The notes beneath the pieces are model-generated. The model did not search any database, was not told the origin of the DNA, and was given only the letters and a program-made list of their open reading frames with translations. Positions 1 to 5,966 of a DNA stretch of 6,246 bases are shown in pieces. The number at the start of each line of letters is the position of its first letter. Position 1 is the first letter of the stretch. Position numbers and translations under genes: made by a program. The stretch is from an uncultured Collinsella sp. (GTDB taxonomy: Bacteria; Actinomycetota; Coriobacteriia; Coriobacteriales; Coriobacteriaceae). The DNA is taken from NCBI GenBank assembly GCA_959599615.1, contig CAUGKA010000123.1:1-6246 (forward strand), read 5' to 3'.

Positions 1-381
1 GACGACCGCGTCATTGATGGGCTCACCCAGATCGACGATGCGGTCCTCACACAGGAGCTCGTAGCCGTCCTCGTAGGCCTCGGGATCCTCGGGCTCCTCG
101 AAGAGGTAGAACCCCTCGATCTCGCCGGCGATATCAAACGAGGCAGGCTCCAGGCAACGGTCGCACTCGCCGATGGCGTGCGCGCGGACCATGCCCGTGA
201 GCAAGACACCGGTACCGGCATTGGTAAAGACAACGTCGTAGTCGATGCCGTCCTGTAGCTGGTACTCCTTCTCGCCCACCGTGTAGGTGGCAACATCGAC
301 CTTGCCGGTCAGCGGATACGAATCACCAGGAAACTCGAGCTGCTCAGAAAGATCGACGGTAACGCTCGGGAACTCAGCCAT
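1..381 (-). CDS. DUF177 / YceD family protein (3' end beyond window)
   Basis: The frame starting with ATG at 381 stays open to the left edge, giving 127 residues that begin MAEFPSVTVDLSEQ. The diagnostic feature is the CDRCLEP motif at residues 73-79, the C-x-R-C-L signature of the DUF177/YceD family, followed by an acidic stretch (about residues 86-109) and the segment DRIVDLGEPINDAVV, which resembles the conserved region before the family C-terminus. Family members are usually about 160-180 residues, so some 40-50 residues should lie outside the window. YceD-type proteins are widely encoded next to rpmF (ribosomal protein L32) and have been linked to 23S rRNA accumulation; their biochemistry is not settled. 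The start overlaps the stop of the upstream gene by one base (TAATG), and I see no Shine-Dalgarno sequence before it, so translation probably depends on reinitiation by ribosomes finishing the upstream gene. Family assignment is firm from the motif and context; function is by family only. Confidence 0.87.
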   Translation of the reverse strand, partial: MAEFPSVTVDLSEQLEFPGDSYPLTGKVDVATYTVGEKEYQLQDGIDYDVVFTNAGTGVLLTGMVRAHAIGECDRCLEPASFDIAGEIEGFYLFEEPEDPEAYEDGYELLCEDRIVDLGEPINDAVV

Positions 382-878
382 TACCACTGACCATTCTGTT
401 GGGCGGCACCCTCGTTGAGCTGCTGACGGCAACGGGTAACGGTGCCGGTCAGGCTCTTGAGGTTCTCCTCCAGGTGCGTAAAGACCTGCTCTGCGTAGTC
501 CTCGGCAGCATAACGCGTCTCGCGCTCGTACTGCTGGGCACGATCGCGGATGTCGTCGGCCTGCTGCTGTGCCAAACGGACGATCTCCTGCTCACCGGCA
601 ATGGTGAGGGCCTGCTGCTGAGCGTCGGCGATGATGGAATCGGCCTGAGCGGCGGCGGAAGCCATAAGCTCCTCGCGCTCCTTAAGGATACGGCGGGACT
701 TCTGCCACTCCTCGGGATAGCTCATGCGGATCTCGTCGAGGATGTTGAAGAACACGTCGGCGTCGATGACCTTGAACTGAGCGTTCTTGCCGAAAGGCGG
801 CTTGGCTTCCTCGATCAGCCCTTCGAGCTCATCGACCAAGCTGACGATCCTATCGCCAGGAAAATTCTCGCCCGGCAT
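381..878 (-). CDS. SepIVA/DivIVA-like coiled-coil protein
   Basis: This 165-residue protein starts MPGENFPGDRIVSLVDELEG. Residues 11-60 form a short conserved head (VDELEGLIEEAK, then VIDADVFFNILDEIRMSYPEEW), and residues 60-145 are a long charged, Ala/Gln-rich helical segment likely to form a coiled coil. There is no signal peptide or membrane segment. The head and the helix resemble mycobacterial SepIVA, a DivIVA-domain septation factor, and SepIVA likewise sits beside a DUF177 gene in Mycobacterium, as here. A role in septation or envelope growth is therefore inferred. An earlier ATG at 902 or 893 would add eight or five residues, but the ATG at 878 has AAAGGAGA five bases before it, so I prefer it. 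It follows coaD after 68 bases and may have its own weak promoter. Remote ATP synthase b-like similarity would be expected from any such coiled coil and is not meaningful. The coding call is sure; the SepIVA link is moderate. Confidence 0.75.
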   Translation of the reverse strand: MPGENFPGDRIVSLVDELEGLIEEAKPPFGKNAQFKVIDADVFFNILDEIRMSYPEEWQKSRRILKEREELMASAAAQADSIIADAQQQALTIAGEQEIVRLAQQQADDIRDRAQQYERETRYAAEDYAEQVFTHLEENLKSLTGTVTRCRQQLNEGAAQQNGQW

Positions 879-882
879 CCGG

Positions 883-890
883 TCTCCTTT
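883..890 (-). promoter_or_regulatory. Strong ribosome binding site fixing the SepIVA-like start
   Basis: On the minus strand AAAGGAGA ends five bases before the ATG at 878. This is a near-ideal Shine-Dalgarno match and decides between that start and the in-frame ATGs at 893 and 902, which have no comparable site in front of them. It also shows that this gene, unlike its downstream neighbour, can be initiated independently. Confidence 0.8.
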
Positions 891-913
891 CATAGGTAAC
901 ATATCATCGTGCT

Positions 914-941
914 AGTTTACCACATGCCACCAGGCAATAAA
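914..941 (-). promoter_or_regulatory. Possible weak promoter before the SepIVA-like gene
   Basis: In the 68-base gap between coaD and the SepIVA-like gene the minus strand carries TGGTAAACT (922 to 914), an extended -10 form (TGn followed by TAAACT). A poor -35 candidate, TTTATT (941 to 936), lies 16 bases upstream. A transcript would start near 907 and have a leader of about 30 bases containing the ribosome binding site. The gap is visibly more AT-rich than the surrounding genes. The -35 match is weak, so this is a candidate only; the gene may simply be read from the upstream operon promoter. Confidence 0.3.
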
Positions 942-946
942 AAACG

Positions 947-1444
947 TCACGAAAAGCGGTGTCTGAGCGCTTCGACCACGTTGGGCGGGACAAACGTCGA
1001 TACATCGCTGCCGAGCGAGGCGATCTGGCGAACGACCGAACTCGAGATATAGCCGTACTGCGGCGCACTCATGACAAAGATGGACTCCAGCTCGTTATCC
1101 AAGCGATAGTTGAGGTCTGCCTGCTGCAGCTCGTACTCAAAGTCGGTCATGGCGCGCAGGCCCTTGACCACGGCCCCCGCCCCCTGCTCGCGAGCGAAGT
1201 CGACCAAGAGGCCGGTAAAGGGCAGGACCTCGACGCCGTCGATATCACCGAGCGCCTCACGAGCCAGCGCTACGCGCTCATCCAGCATAAACGTGGTGCC
1301 CACACCGTTTTTACCCTGCGACTCGGCGACAGCGACGATCACGCTGGGAAAGATGCGGCGGGCGCGGCGGATGACGTCGATATGGCCAAACGTGATGGGA
1401 TCGAAGGTGCCCGGGACGATCACGCGGTTGATGGTGTCATTCAT
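947..1444 (-). CDS. coaD: Phosphopantetheine adenylyltransferase (CoaD)
   Basis: CoaD transfers AMP from ATP to 4'-phosphopantetheine, giving dephospho-CoA and pyrophosphate, the penultimate step of coenzyme A synthesis in the cytosol. The protein has 165 residues, normal for the family. Visible signatures are PGTFDPITFGHIDVI (residues 11-25), with the nucleotidyltransferase T-x-G-H at 18-21; K45, which aligns with the substrate-binding Lys of E. coli CoaD; LDERVALAREAL (54-65); KGLRAMTDFEYE (94-105), including R97; and ISSSVV (133-138). KGLR in place of the E. coli RGLR also occurs in mycobacterial CoaD and supports an actinobacterial host. The ATG at 1444 lies inside the last codons of rsmD (eight-base overlap) and is preceded by AGGAG at seven bases, so start and coupling are clear. 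The rsmD-coaD pair is common in bacteria. Confidence 0.98.
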   Translation of the reverse strand: MNDTINRVIVPGTFDPITFGHIDVIRRARRIFPSVIVAVAESQGKNGVGTTFMLDERVALAREALGDIDGVEVLPFTGLLVDFAREQGAGAVVKGLRAMTDFEYELQQADLNYRLDNELESIFVMSAPQYGYISSSVVRQIASLGSDVSTFVPPNVVEALRHRFS

Positions 1445-2093
1445 GGGCGTTCTCCTGAACCGTCATGGCATCGTTGTTGTGAGCATCGGTGCCGGTGCAA
1501 TCTTCCTCACCATCGTCATCGCCGACCCAACGAAGCAGGTCGACCGAGGTAATGCCGTAGCGCTTCTCGCGCACGATCTCAAAGCCTGCCGGATGCGCGC
1601 CCGCATCGGCGGCGGCATGCTCAAACAGGGCATAAGCGCCAGGTGCAAGCAGACCCTGCTGAGCCAGGTTCTGCAGCAGTATCTCGACCGGCTCGGCACC
1701 AAAAGCATAGGGCGGGTCGAGCAGGACCAGATCAAAGGGGCCGCCCGGCACACGACCGCGCGAGGCGCTCGCCAGCATGTCGCCCGTTACCACGCGCCAA
1801 CGCGCACGGTCATGGCAGAGCGACTCGATATTCTTGGTAATGAGCCGCGCGGCATTCCGTTCGATCTCGAACGTCGTGAGCGAGCGGGCGCCACGTGAGA
1901 GCATCTCTAACCCTAAGGCGCCGGAGCCGCCAAAGGCGTCCAGCACGCGGACCTCGTCCAGATCGAAGTCAAATGCCGACATGACCATAGATGCGCATGC
2001 CTCGCGCACACGATCGGTCGTGGGGCGGGTGACATCGCGACCACGGGGCTCCTCGATCTTACGACCGCGCCATTCGCCGCCGATGATTCTCAT
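1437..2093 (-). CDS. rsmD: 16S rRNA (guanine-966-N2)-methyltransferase RsmD
   Basis: RsmD is a SAM-dependent methyltransferase that modifies G966 (E. coli numbering) of 16S rRNA in the assembling 30S subunit. The 218-residue product begins with the family hallmark MRIIGGEWRGR, followed by TRPTTDRVREA (residues 22-32). The SAM-binding motif I is VLDAFGGSGALGLEMLSRGA (50-69), the acidic end of the next strand is FEIERN (75-80), and the catalytic DPPY tetrad is at 126-129. KRYGITSVDLLRW (177-189) is the usual C-terminal end. About 29 further residues follow, rich in Asp, Glu and Asn and without family motifs, making the protein longer than the usual 180-190. The start overlaps the recG stop (ATGA) and has a perfect AAGGAGGT nine bases upstream. 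The end overlaps coaD by eight bases. Confidence 0.96.
   Translation of the reverse strand: MRIIGGEWRGRKIEEPRGRDVTRPTTDRVREACASMVMSAFDFDLDEVRVLDAFGGSGALGLEMLSRGARSLTTFEIERNAARLITKNIESLCHDRARWRVVTGDMLASASRGRVPGGPFDLVLLDPPYAFGAEPVEILLQNLAQQGLLAPGAYALFEHAAADAGAHPAGFEIVREKRYGITSVDLLRWVGDDDGEEDCTGTDAHNNDAMTVQENAHE
1452..1456 (-). promoter_or_regulatory. coaD ribosome binding site inside rsmD
   Basis: AGGAG on the minus strand lies within the last rsmD codons, seven bases before the coaD ATG at 1444. It supports that start and means coaD initiation happens on mRNA still being translated as rsmD. A second ATG at 1440 is out of frame with coaD. Confidence 0.7.
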
Positions 2094-4267
2094 CCTCCGC
2101 TGACCTCCTTAAAAATGTGTCGATATCGCATGGCGACCGCATCGCGCAGGGGGCGCGTCGCCACGGAGTCAAGGTTGCAAGCATACCGCAAGAGCTCGAC
2201 CGCGTCCAAATGGGCCCACTCGATCAGCTCCTCGTCGGCATCCAGGTCGACAAAGCGCAGGGTCACACCGCCATGCTGGCGGTACCCCAGGATTTCGCCC
2301 TCGTGGCGCAGACGAAGGTCCATCTGGGCGAGCGTAAAGCCGTCCGAGGTCTTTTCGAGCGACTGGAGACGGTCTTGCGCCGCCGAAGCGCCGCCGTTGC
2401 CCTTGGAGTGCGTCATGACCAGGCAGGTGCCCGACACGCTGCCGCGGCCCACGCGGCCGCGCAGCTGGTGCAGGGCCGCCAAGCCAAAGCGCTCACCGTT
2501 CTCGATGACCATGACGGTGGCGTTGGGCACGTCGACGCCCACCTCAACCACCGTAGTCGAGACGAGCACGTCGATCTCGCCGCGCTTGAAGGCATCGATA
2601 ACCTGGTCCTTCTCCCCCGCTGGCATGCGGCCGTGAAGGCGCTCGATGGCAAGACCCGGCAATGCCAGACGCAGGCGATCGAGCTCGGTCGCCGTATCGT
2701 GCAGCGGCACGGGGACCGTCACGCGGCCCTCGTCGTCGCGGGCGATACCGGGCACGTCCTCCAGATCATCGGCCGAGTCACTCGGCTCCACGAGCGGGCA
2801 AATCACGTAGGCCTGCTGACCCTTTTCATGCGCCTCGCGGATGGCGCCATAGGCAAGGTCGCGACTCGACTCGGTAAGCACGCGTGTCGTCACGCCAGCG
2901 CCAGGGACGGGCCGATGGCGGATGATACTCGTGTCCAGATCGCCGTAGACCGAAAGCGCCAGCGTACGCGGGATGGGCGTTGCCGTCATAACGAGCAGAT
3001 CGGCACCGGGGCCCTTCGCGCGCAAGGCATTGCGTTGGCCGACGCCAAACCGGTGCTGCTCATCGATGACTACGAGCGACAGATACTTAAACGCCACGTT
3101 ATCCGAAAGGACCGCGTGGGTGCCAAAGAGGACATCGAGCTCGCCCGATTCCAACTGGGCATGGATCCGCTCGCGCTCGGCCGCCGGCGTGGCGCCCGTC
3201 AGGAGCGCCCAGGTCATACCAGCCTGCGAGAGCAAGGGGCCGGTCTTATCGGCATATTGACGCGCCAGCACGCCCGTGGGCGCCATAACGCAGGCCTGCG
3301 TGCCGCTATCGGCAGCCACAGCCAGCGCGCAGGCGGCAACAGCGGTCTTGCCGGTACCGACATCGCCCAGCAGCAGGCGGTTCATCACGCGCCCGCCATC
3401 GCACATATCGCGCAGGATATCTTGGAACGCGGCCTGTTGCTCGTCGCTCAGCGAAAACGGCAGGGCCTGCTTAAGCGCGGCCAGGTGCTCGCCCGCGGCG
3501 TGGGCATAGGGTACCACATCGACCAGGCCGCCGTCGTTGCGCAGGCGCAGCGCCAGCTGCAGGTAGAGGCACTCCTCGTAGGCAAGCCGTGCGCGCGCGA
3601 TATCGCGCTCAGCCATGCTCGAGGGAAAATGGATCGATCGAAGCGCACGGGCATTGCTCATCAGGCGGCGCTTGACGCGCAAGCGTGCGGGAATCGGATC
3701 GAAGGGATTGCCGACGACCTCGAGCGCGCCACTTACGATGCGGCGCATCCACGCCTGGCTCACGCCGTCACTCACATAATGGACCGGCAAAATGGTGCCC
3801 GCAGCACGCCCCTCATCGAGCTTTTCAAAGTGCGGCGAGGCCATCTGCTTAAAACCGTAGGCAAACTCAACCTTGCCCATCACGGCCAGGCGGTCGCCCT
3901 GCTTAAGCTGCTGGGCAATCCAAGGCTGACGGAAAAAGGCGACCTGCAGCACGCCCGTCTCATCAACGAGTGAGACCTCGGTCACCTGCATGCGCGGACG
4001 CGGCTTCTTTTGAACGATACGGTCGACCGTGGCGATGATGGTGCACACGGTACCGATGGGCGCCATCTCGATGGACCAGGAGCGCGTAAAGTCCAGGTAT
4101 CGATGAGGGATATGGAGAAGGAGGTCCCCCACCGTCCGAATTCCCAGACGGCGAAGGGCCTCCTCACGTTTACCCGAAACATATTTGAGTCGCGCGATAT
4201 CCTCGTCGAGCGCATTGCTCTGGGCAAAGCGATCCGAGACGCGCGGCACGGAGCAGAGCTCGGACAT
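2090..4267 (-). CDS. recG: ATP-dependent DNA helicase RecG
   Basis: RecG is a double-stranded DNA translocase that remodels stalled replication forks and branch-migrates Holliday junctions. The 725-residue protein has the N-terminal wedge region (KYVSGKREEALRRLGIRTVGDLLLHIP, residues 28-54, then an OB fold to about 150). The helicase core follows: Walker A GDVGTGKT (301-308), APTGVLARQY (329-338), GTHA (382-385), DEQHRFGV (402-409), TATPIPRTLAL (428-438), HGRM (545-548), STTVVEVGVDVPNA (570-583) and QLRGRVGRG (601-609). The TRG region keeps R633, R654 and Q664, which align with E. coli R609, R630 and Q640, so it should be active. Oddities: APTG for the usual APTE, PVPGAG where PPGR is normal after motif III, RHEGE for RGPGE, and an acidic insertion around 496-516. 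The ATG at 4267 lies 10 bases after the fakA-like stop, inside an inverted repeat, with no good Shine-Dalgarno. Confidence 0.97.
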   Translation of the reverse strand: MSELCSVPRVSDRFAQSNALDEDIARLKYVSGKREEALRRLGIRTVGDLLLHIPHRYLDFTRSWSIEMAPIGTVCTIIATVDRIVQKKPRPRMQVTEVSLVDETGVLQVAFFRQPWIAQQLKQGDRLAVMGKVEFAYGFKQMASPHFEKLDEGRAAGTILPVHYVSDGVSQAWMRRIVSGALEVVGNPFDPIPARLRVKRRLMSNARALRSIHFPSSMAERDIARARLAYEECLYLQLALRLRNDGGLVDVVPYAHAAGEHLAALKQALPFSLSDEQQAAFQDILRDMCDGGRVMNRLLLGDVGTGKTAVAACALAVAADSGTQACVMAPTGVLARQYADKTGPLLSQAGMTWALLTGATPAAERERIHAQLESGELDVLFGTHAVLSDNVAFKYLSLVVIDEQHRFGVGQRNALRAKGPGADLLVMTATPIPRTLALSVYGDLDTSIIRHRPVPGAGVTTRVLTESSRDLAYGAIREAHEKGQQAYVICPLVEPSDSADDLEDVPGIARDDEGRVTVPVPLHDTATELDRLRLALPGLAIERLHGRMPAGEKDQVIDAFKRGEIDVLVSTTVVEVGVDVPNATVMVIENGERFGLAALHQLRGRVGRGSVSGTCLVMTHSKGNGGASAAQDRLQSLEKTSDGFTLAQMDLRLRHEGEILGYRQHGGVTLRFVDLDADEELIEWAHLDAVELLRYACNLDSVATRPLRDAVAMRYRHIFKEVSGG
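2094..2110 (-). promoter_or_regulatory. Double Shine-Dalgarno for rsmD within the recG end
   Basis: The last recG codons carry AAGGAGGT (2110 to 2103), a full complement of the 16S rRNA anti-Shine-Dalgarno, nine bases before the rsmD ATG. A second GGAGG (2098 to 2094) abuts the ATG directly and is too close to act in normal initiation. The first site fixes the rsmD start at 2093 and suggests efficient independent initiation besides coupling through the ATGA overlap. Confidence 0.75.
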
Positions 4268-4280
4268 AGGCAGATGCCTA
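4267..4280 (-). repeat. Inverted repeat spanning fakA stop to recG start
   Basis: On the minus strand TAGGCA-TC-TGCCTA is a perfect inverted repeat. Its first three bases are the stop codon of the FakA-like gene and its last base is the A of the recG ATG. In RNA it could fold as a five-pair stem (UAGGC with GCCUA) closed by the loop AUCU, plus one outer G-U pair. It is too short and lacks a U tract, so it is not a terminator. If it forms, it would cover the recG start unless ribosomes leaving the upstream gene open it. A six-base repeat can arise by chance. Confidence 0.45.
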
Positions 4281-5939
4281 CTCGATCGAGAAGATCACGG
4301 GATAGAGCGGCTGCTCGCCACGATGGGCGTCGATCTCCAGGTCGGGCTGAGCCTCCTCGATAGCGTCGACGATCTCCTGGAAGGCTTCATCGGACAGCTC
4401 CTCGCCGGCCAGAATCGTCAGCGCGTCGCCCTCCTCTTCCTCCTGCATGCGGTTGATGCAATCGAGCGTGACCTGCTTCACGTCGGAGCCGACGACATCG
4501 ATGGAGCCGGCAATGATGCCCATGACGTCACCGGAGTGAATTGGCGAACCGTCGGAGGCGCTGGAGTCGCGCACGGCGCGGGTGACCTCGCCATCGCGGA
4601 CCTCGCTGATGGCGTCGACCATAGCGGCGACGGCATCCTCGAGCTCGGAATCGGGCAGGACCGCGAACAGCGCGGAGAAGGCCTGCGGAACGGTCTTGGT
4701 GGGAACGACGGCGACCTTCTTGTCGGTGCAGGCTGAGGCAGCGGCCTCAGCGGCCATGCGGATGTTGCCGTTGTTGGGCAGAATGATGATCGAGGTCGCG
4801 TTGACCTGGTCAACAGCGCCCAGCAGGTCTGCAGTCGAGGGGTTCATGGTCTGACCACCCGACACGATCACGTCGACGCCGAGGGACTTGAGGATGTCTG
4901 CCTCGCCGGACCCAGCGGCAACGGCGACAAAGCCCAGCGCCTTGGCGGGCTCGGCGGCCTTTTCCTGGTCCTCATGAATCTTGGCGGTACGGTCGTGGGC
5001 CTCCATCTCCATGTTGTGGATAAAGACCTCGTAGATCTGACCAAGCTGAAGCATGTGCTCGAGCACCAGGTTGGGGGTGTTGGAGTGCACGTGGATCTTG
5101 TAATCGGGGTAGGCGCCCACGAGTAGCTCACAGTCGCCCATGGAACCCAGGAACTTAAGGCACTCATCCTCGTCAAAGGGAGCGTCAGCCTTAAAGAGGA
5201 ACTCGTTGCAGTAGCGGAACTCCGAGCCCTCCCAGTCGTCGTTGGCCTCGATCTCAACGCGATTGAGGGCCGCGTCGCGGGCAGAGCCAGCGGAATCAAA
5301 CGTGGCGGAGAAATCCTCGACAACGGTGCTGCGGCCAAGCGCGGCGGCAACAAAGTTCTCCAGGAAGATGGCAAAGCCAAAGGCGCCGGAGTCGACCACG
5401 CCGTTCTCCTTCAGAACGGGCAGAAGGTCGGGCGTGCGAGCGACAGACTGATATGCCTCGACGACGATAGCGTCGAGCGCGTCCTCGGCCGAGAACTTCT
5501 TCTTTTCGCACTCGTCGGCCTTGGTCGAGACATCGCGCAGCACCGTGAGAATCGTGCCCTCGATGGGCTTACGGACGGCCTGGAAGGCGACCTTGACGGC
5601 GCGGCGGAACGCATAGGCGATGTTGGCGGACGTGATGGGCTCATCAGCAGAGACGAGACCCTCGGCCACGCCGCGCAGGATCTGAGAGGTGATGACGCCG
5701 GAGTTGCCGCGGGCACCCATCAGGGAGCCGTGGGTGATGGCGCCGGCGATGGCCTCCATATCGGCATCGGCGGGAAGGGCGGAAAGCTCCTTGGTCACCG
5801 AGGCGAGCGTGAGCGACATGTTGGTACCGGTGTCGCCGTCGGGTACGGGGAAGACATTGAGCTTGTTGATCTCCTCGGCCTTGTCGGAAACAGCAGCCGC
5901 AGCGATCGGAAAACAGGTGCGAATGGTCTTTGCAATCAT
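4278..5939 (-). CDS. FakA/YloV-type fatty acid kinase (DAK2 domain)
   Basis: In Firmicutes this family phosphorylates fatty acids bound to FakB (DegV-type) carrier proteins, feeding acyl-phosphate into phospholipid synthesis. The 553-residue length is typical. The N-terminal DAK2 domain (about 1-205) shows NVFPVPDGDTGTNM (28-41), whose D34 and D36 align with Mg-ATP-binding aspartates of S. aureus FakA, then GSLMGARGNSG (71-81), RKPIEGT (123-129) and GVVDSGAFGF (180-189). The middle domain has YCNEFL (243-248) and KIHVHSNTP (281-289); C244, H283 and H285 match the reported zinc-site Cys/His/His of FakA. The C-terminal part (about 335-553) resembles a DegV-like fold, with VSGGQTMNPST (359-369) and ILPNNGNI (386-393). 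No FakB gene is in the window. The ATG at 5939 has GGAG 12 bases upstream, a long spacing, but it gives a normal N-terminus. In actinobacteria substrate use is less tested, so fatty acid kinase activity is inferred. Confidence 0.93.
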   Translation of the reverse strand: MIAKTIRTCFPIAAAAVSDKAEEINKLNVFPVPDGDTGTNMSLTLASVTKELSALPADADMEAIAGAITHGSLMGARGNSGVITSQILRGVAEGLVSADEPITSANIAYAFRRAVKVAFQAVRKPIEGTILTVLRDVSTKADECEKKKFSAEDALDAIVVEAYQSVARTPDLLPVLKENGVVDSGAFGFAIFLENFVAAALGRSTVVEDFSATFDSAGSARDAALNRVEIEANDDWEGSEFRYCNEFLFKADAPFDEDECLKFLGSMGDCELLVGAYPDYKIHVHSNTPNLVLEHMLQLGQIYEVFIHNMEMEAHDRTAKIHEDQEKAAEPAKALGFVAVAAGSGEADILKSLGVDVIVSGGQTMNPSTADLLGAVDQVNATSIIILPNNGNIRMAAEAAASACTDKKVAVVPTKTVPQAFSALFAVLPDSELEDAVAAMVDAISEVRDGEVTRAVRDSSASDGSPIHSGDVMGIIAGSIDVVGSDVKQVTLDCINRMQEEEEGDALTILAGEELSDEAFQEIVDAIEEAQPDLEIDAHRGEQPLYPVIFSIE

Positions 5940-5952
5940 GGGTATTTGAATC

Positions 5953-5964
5953 TCCGTTTTCGGA
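5953..5964 (-). promoter_or_regulatory. Small hairpin overlapping the fakA-like ribosome binding site
   Basis: In the 27-base gap between the Asp23-family and FakA-like genes the minus strand reads TCCG-AAAA-CGGA, a four-pair stem with an AAAA loop. Its 3' arm includes most of the only Shine-Dalgarno candidate (GGAG at 5955 to 5952), which itself sits an unusually long 12 bases from the ATG. The stem is short and may not be stable; translation of the kinase may rely partly on ribosomes from the upstream gene. Confidence 0.25.
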
Positions 5965-5966
5965 TG

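Noticed and set aside
879..902. Earlier in-frame ATGs at 893 and 902 as the start of the SepIVA-like gene
   Set aside because: The strong AAAGGAGA site is placed correctly only for the ATG at 878 and would lie inside the coding region if the earlier starts were used.
939..985. Possible terminator after coaD: AAGCG/CGCTT arms followed downstream by TTTTTT on the minus strand
   Set aside because: The stem is only five pairs with a nine-base loop, and about ten bases separate it from the T run, so it does not resemble an intrinsic terminator.
2117..3973. A 618-codon open frame on the plus strand opposite recG
   Set aside because: It lies wholly antisense to a clear RecG helicase, its translation shows no recognisable domain, and long antisense frames are expected in GC-rich codon use.
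4278..5939. Several open frames opposite or out of frame within the FakA-like gene
   Set aside because: They are low-complexity (Ser/Arg/Pro-rich) shadows of a gene with intact family motifs throughout.
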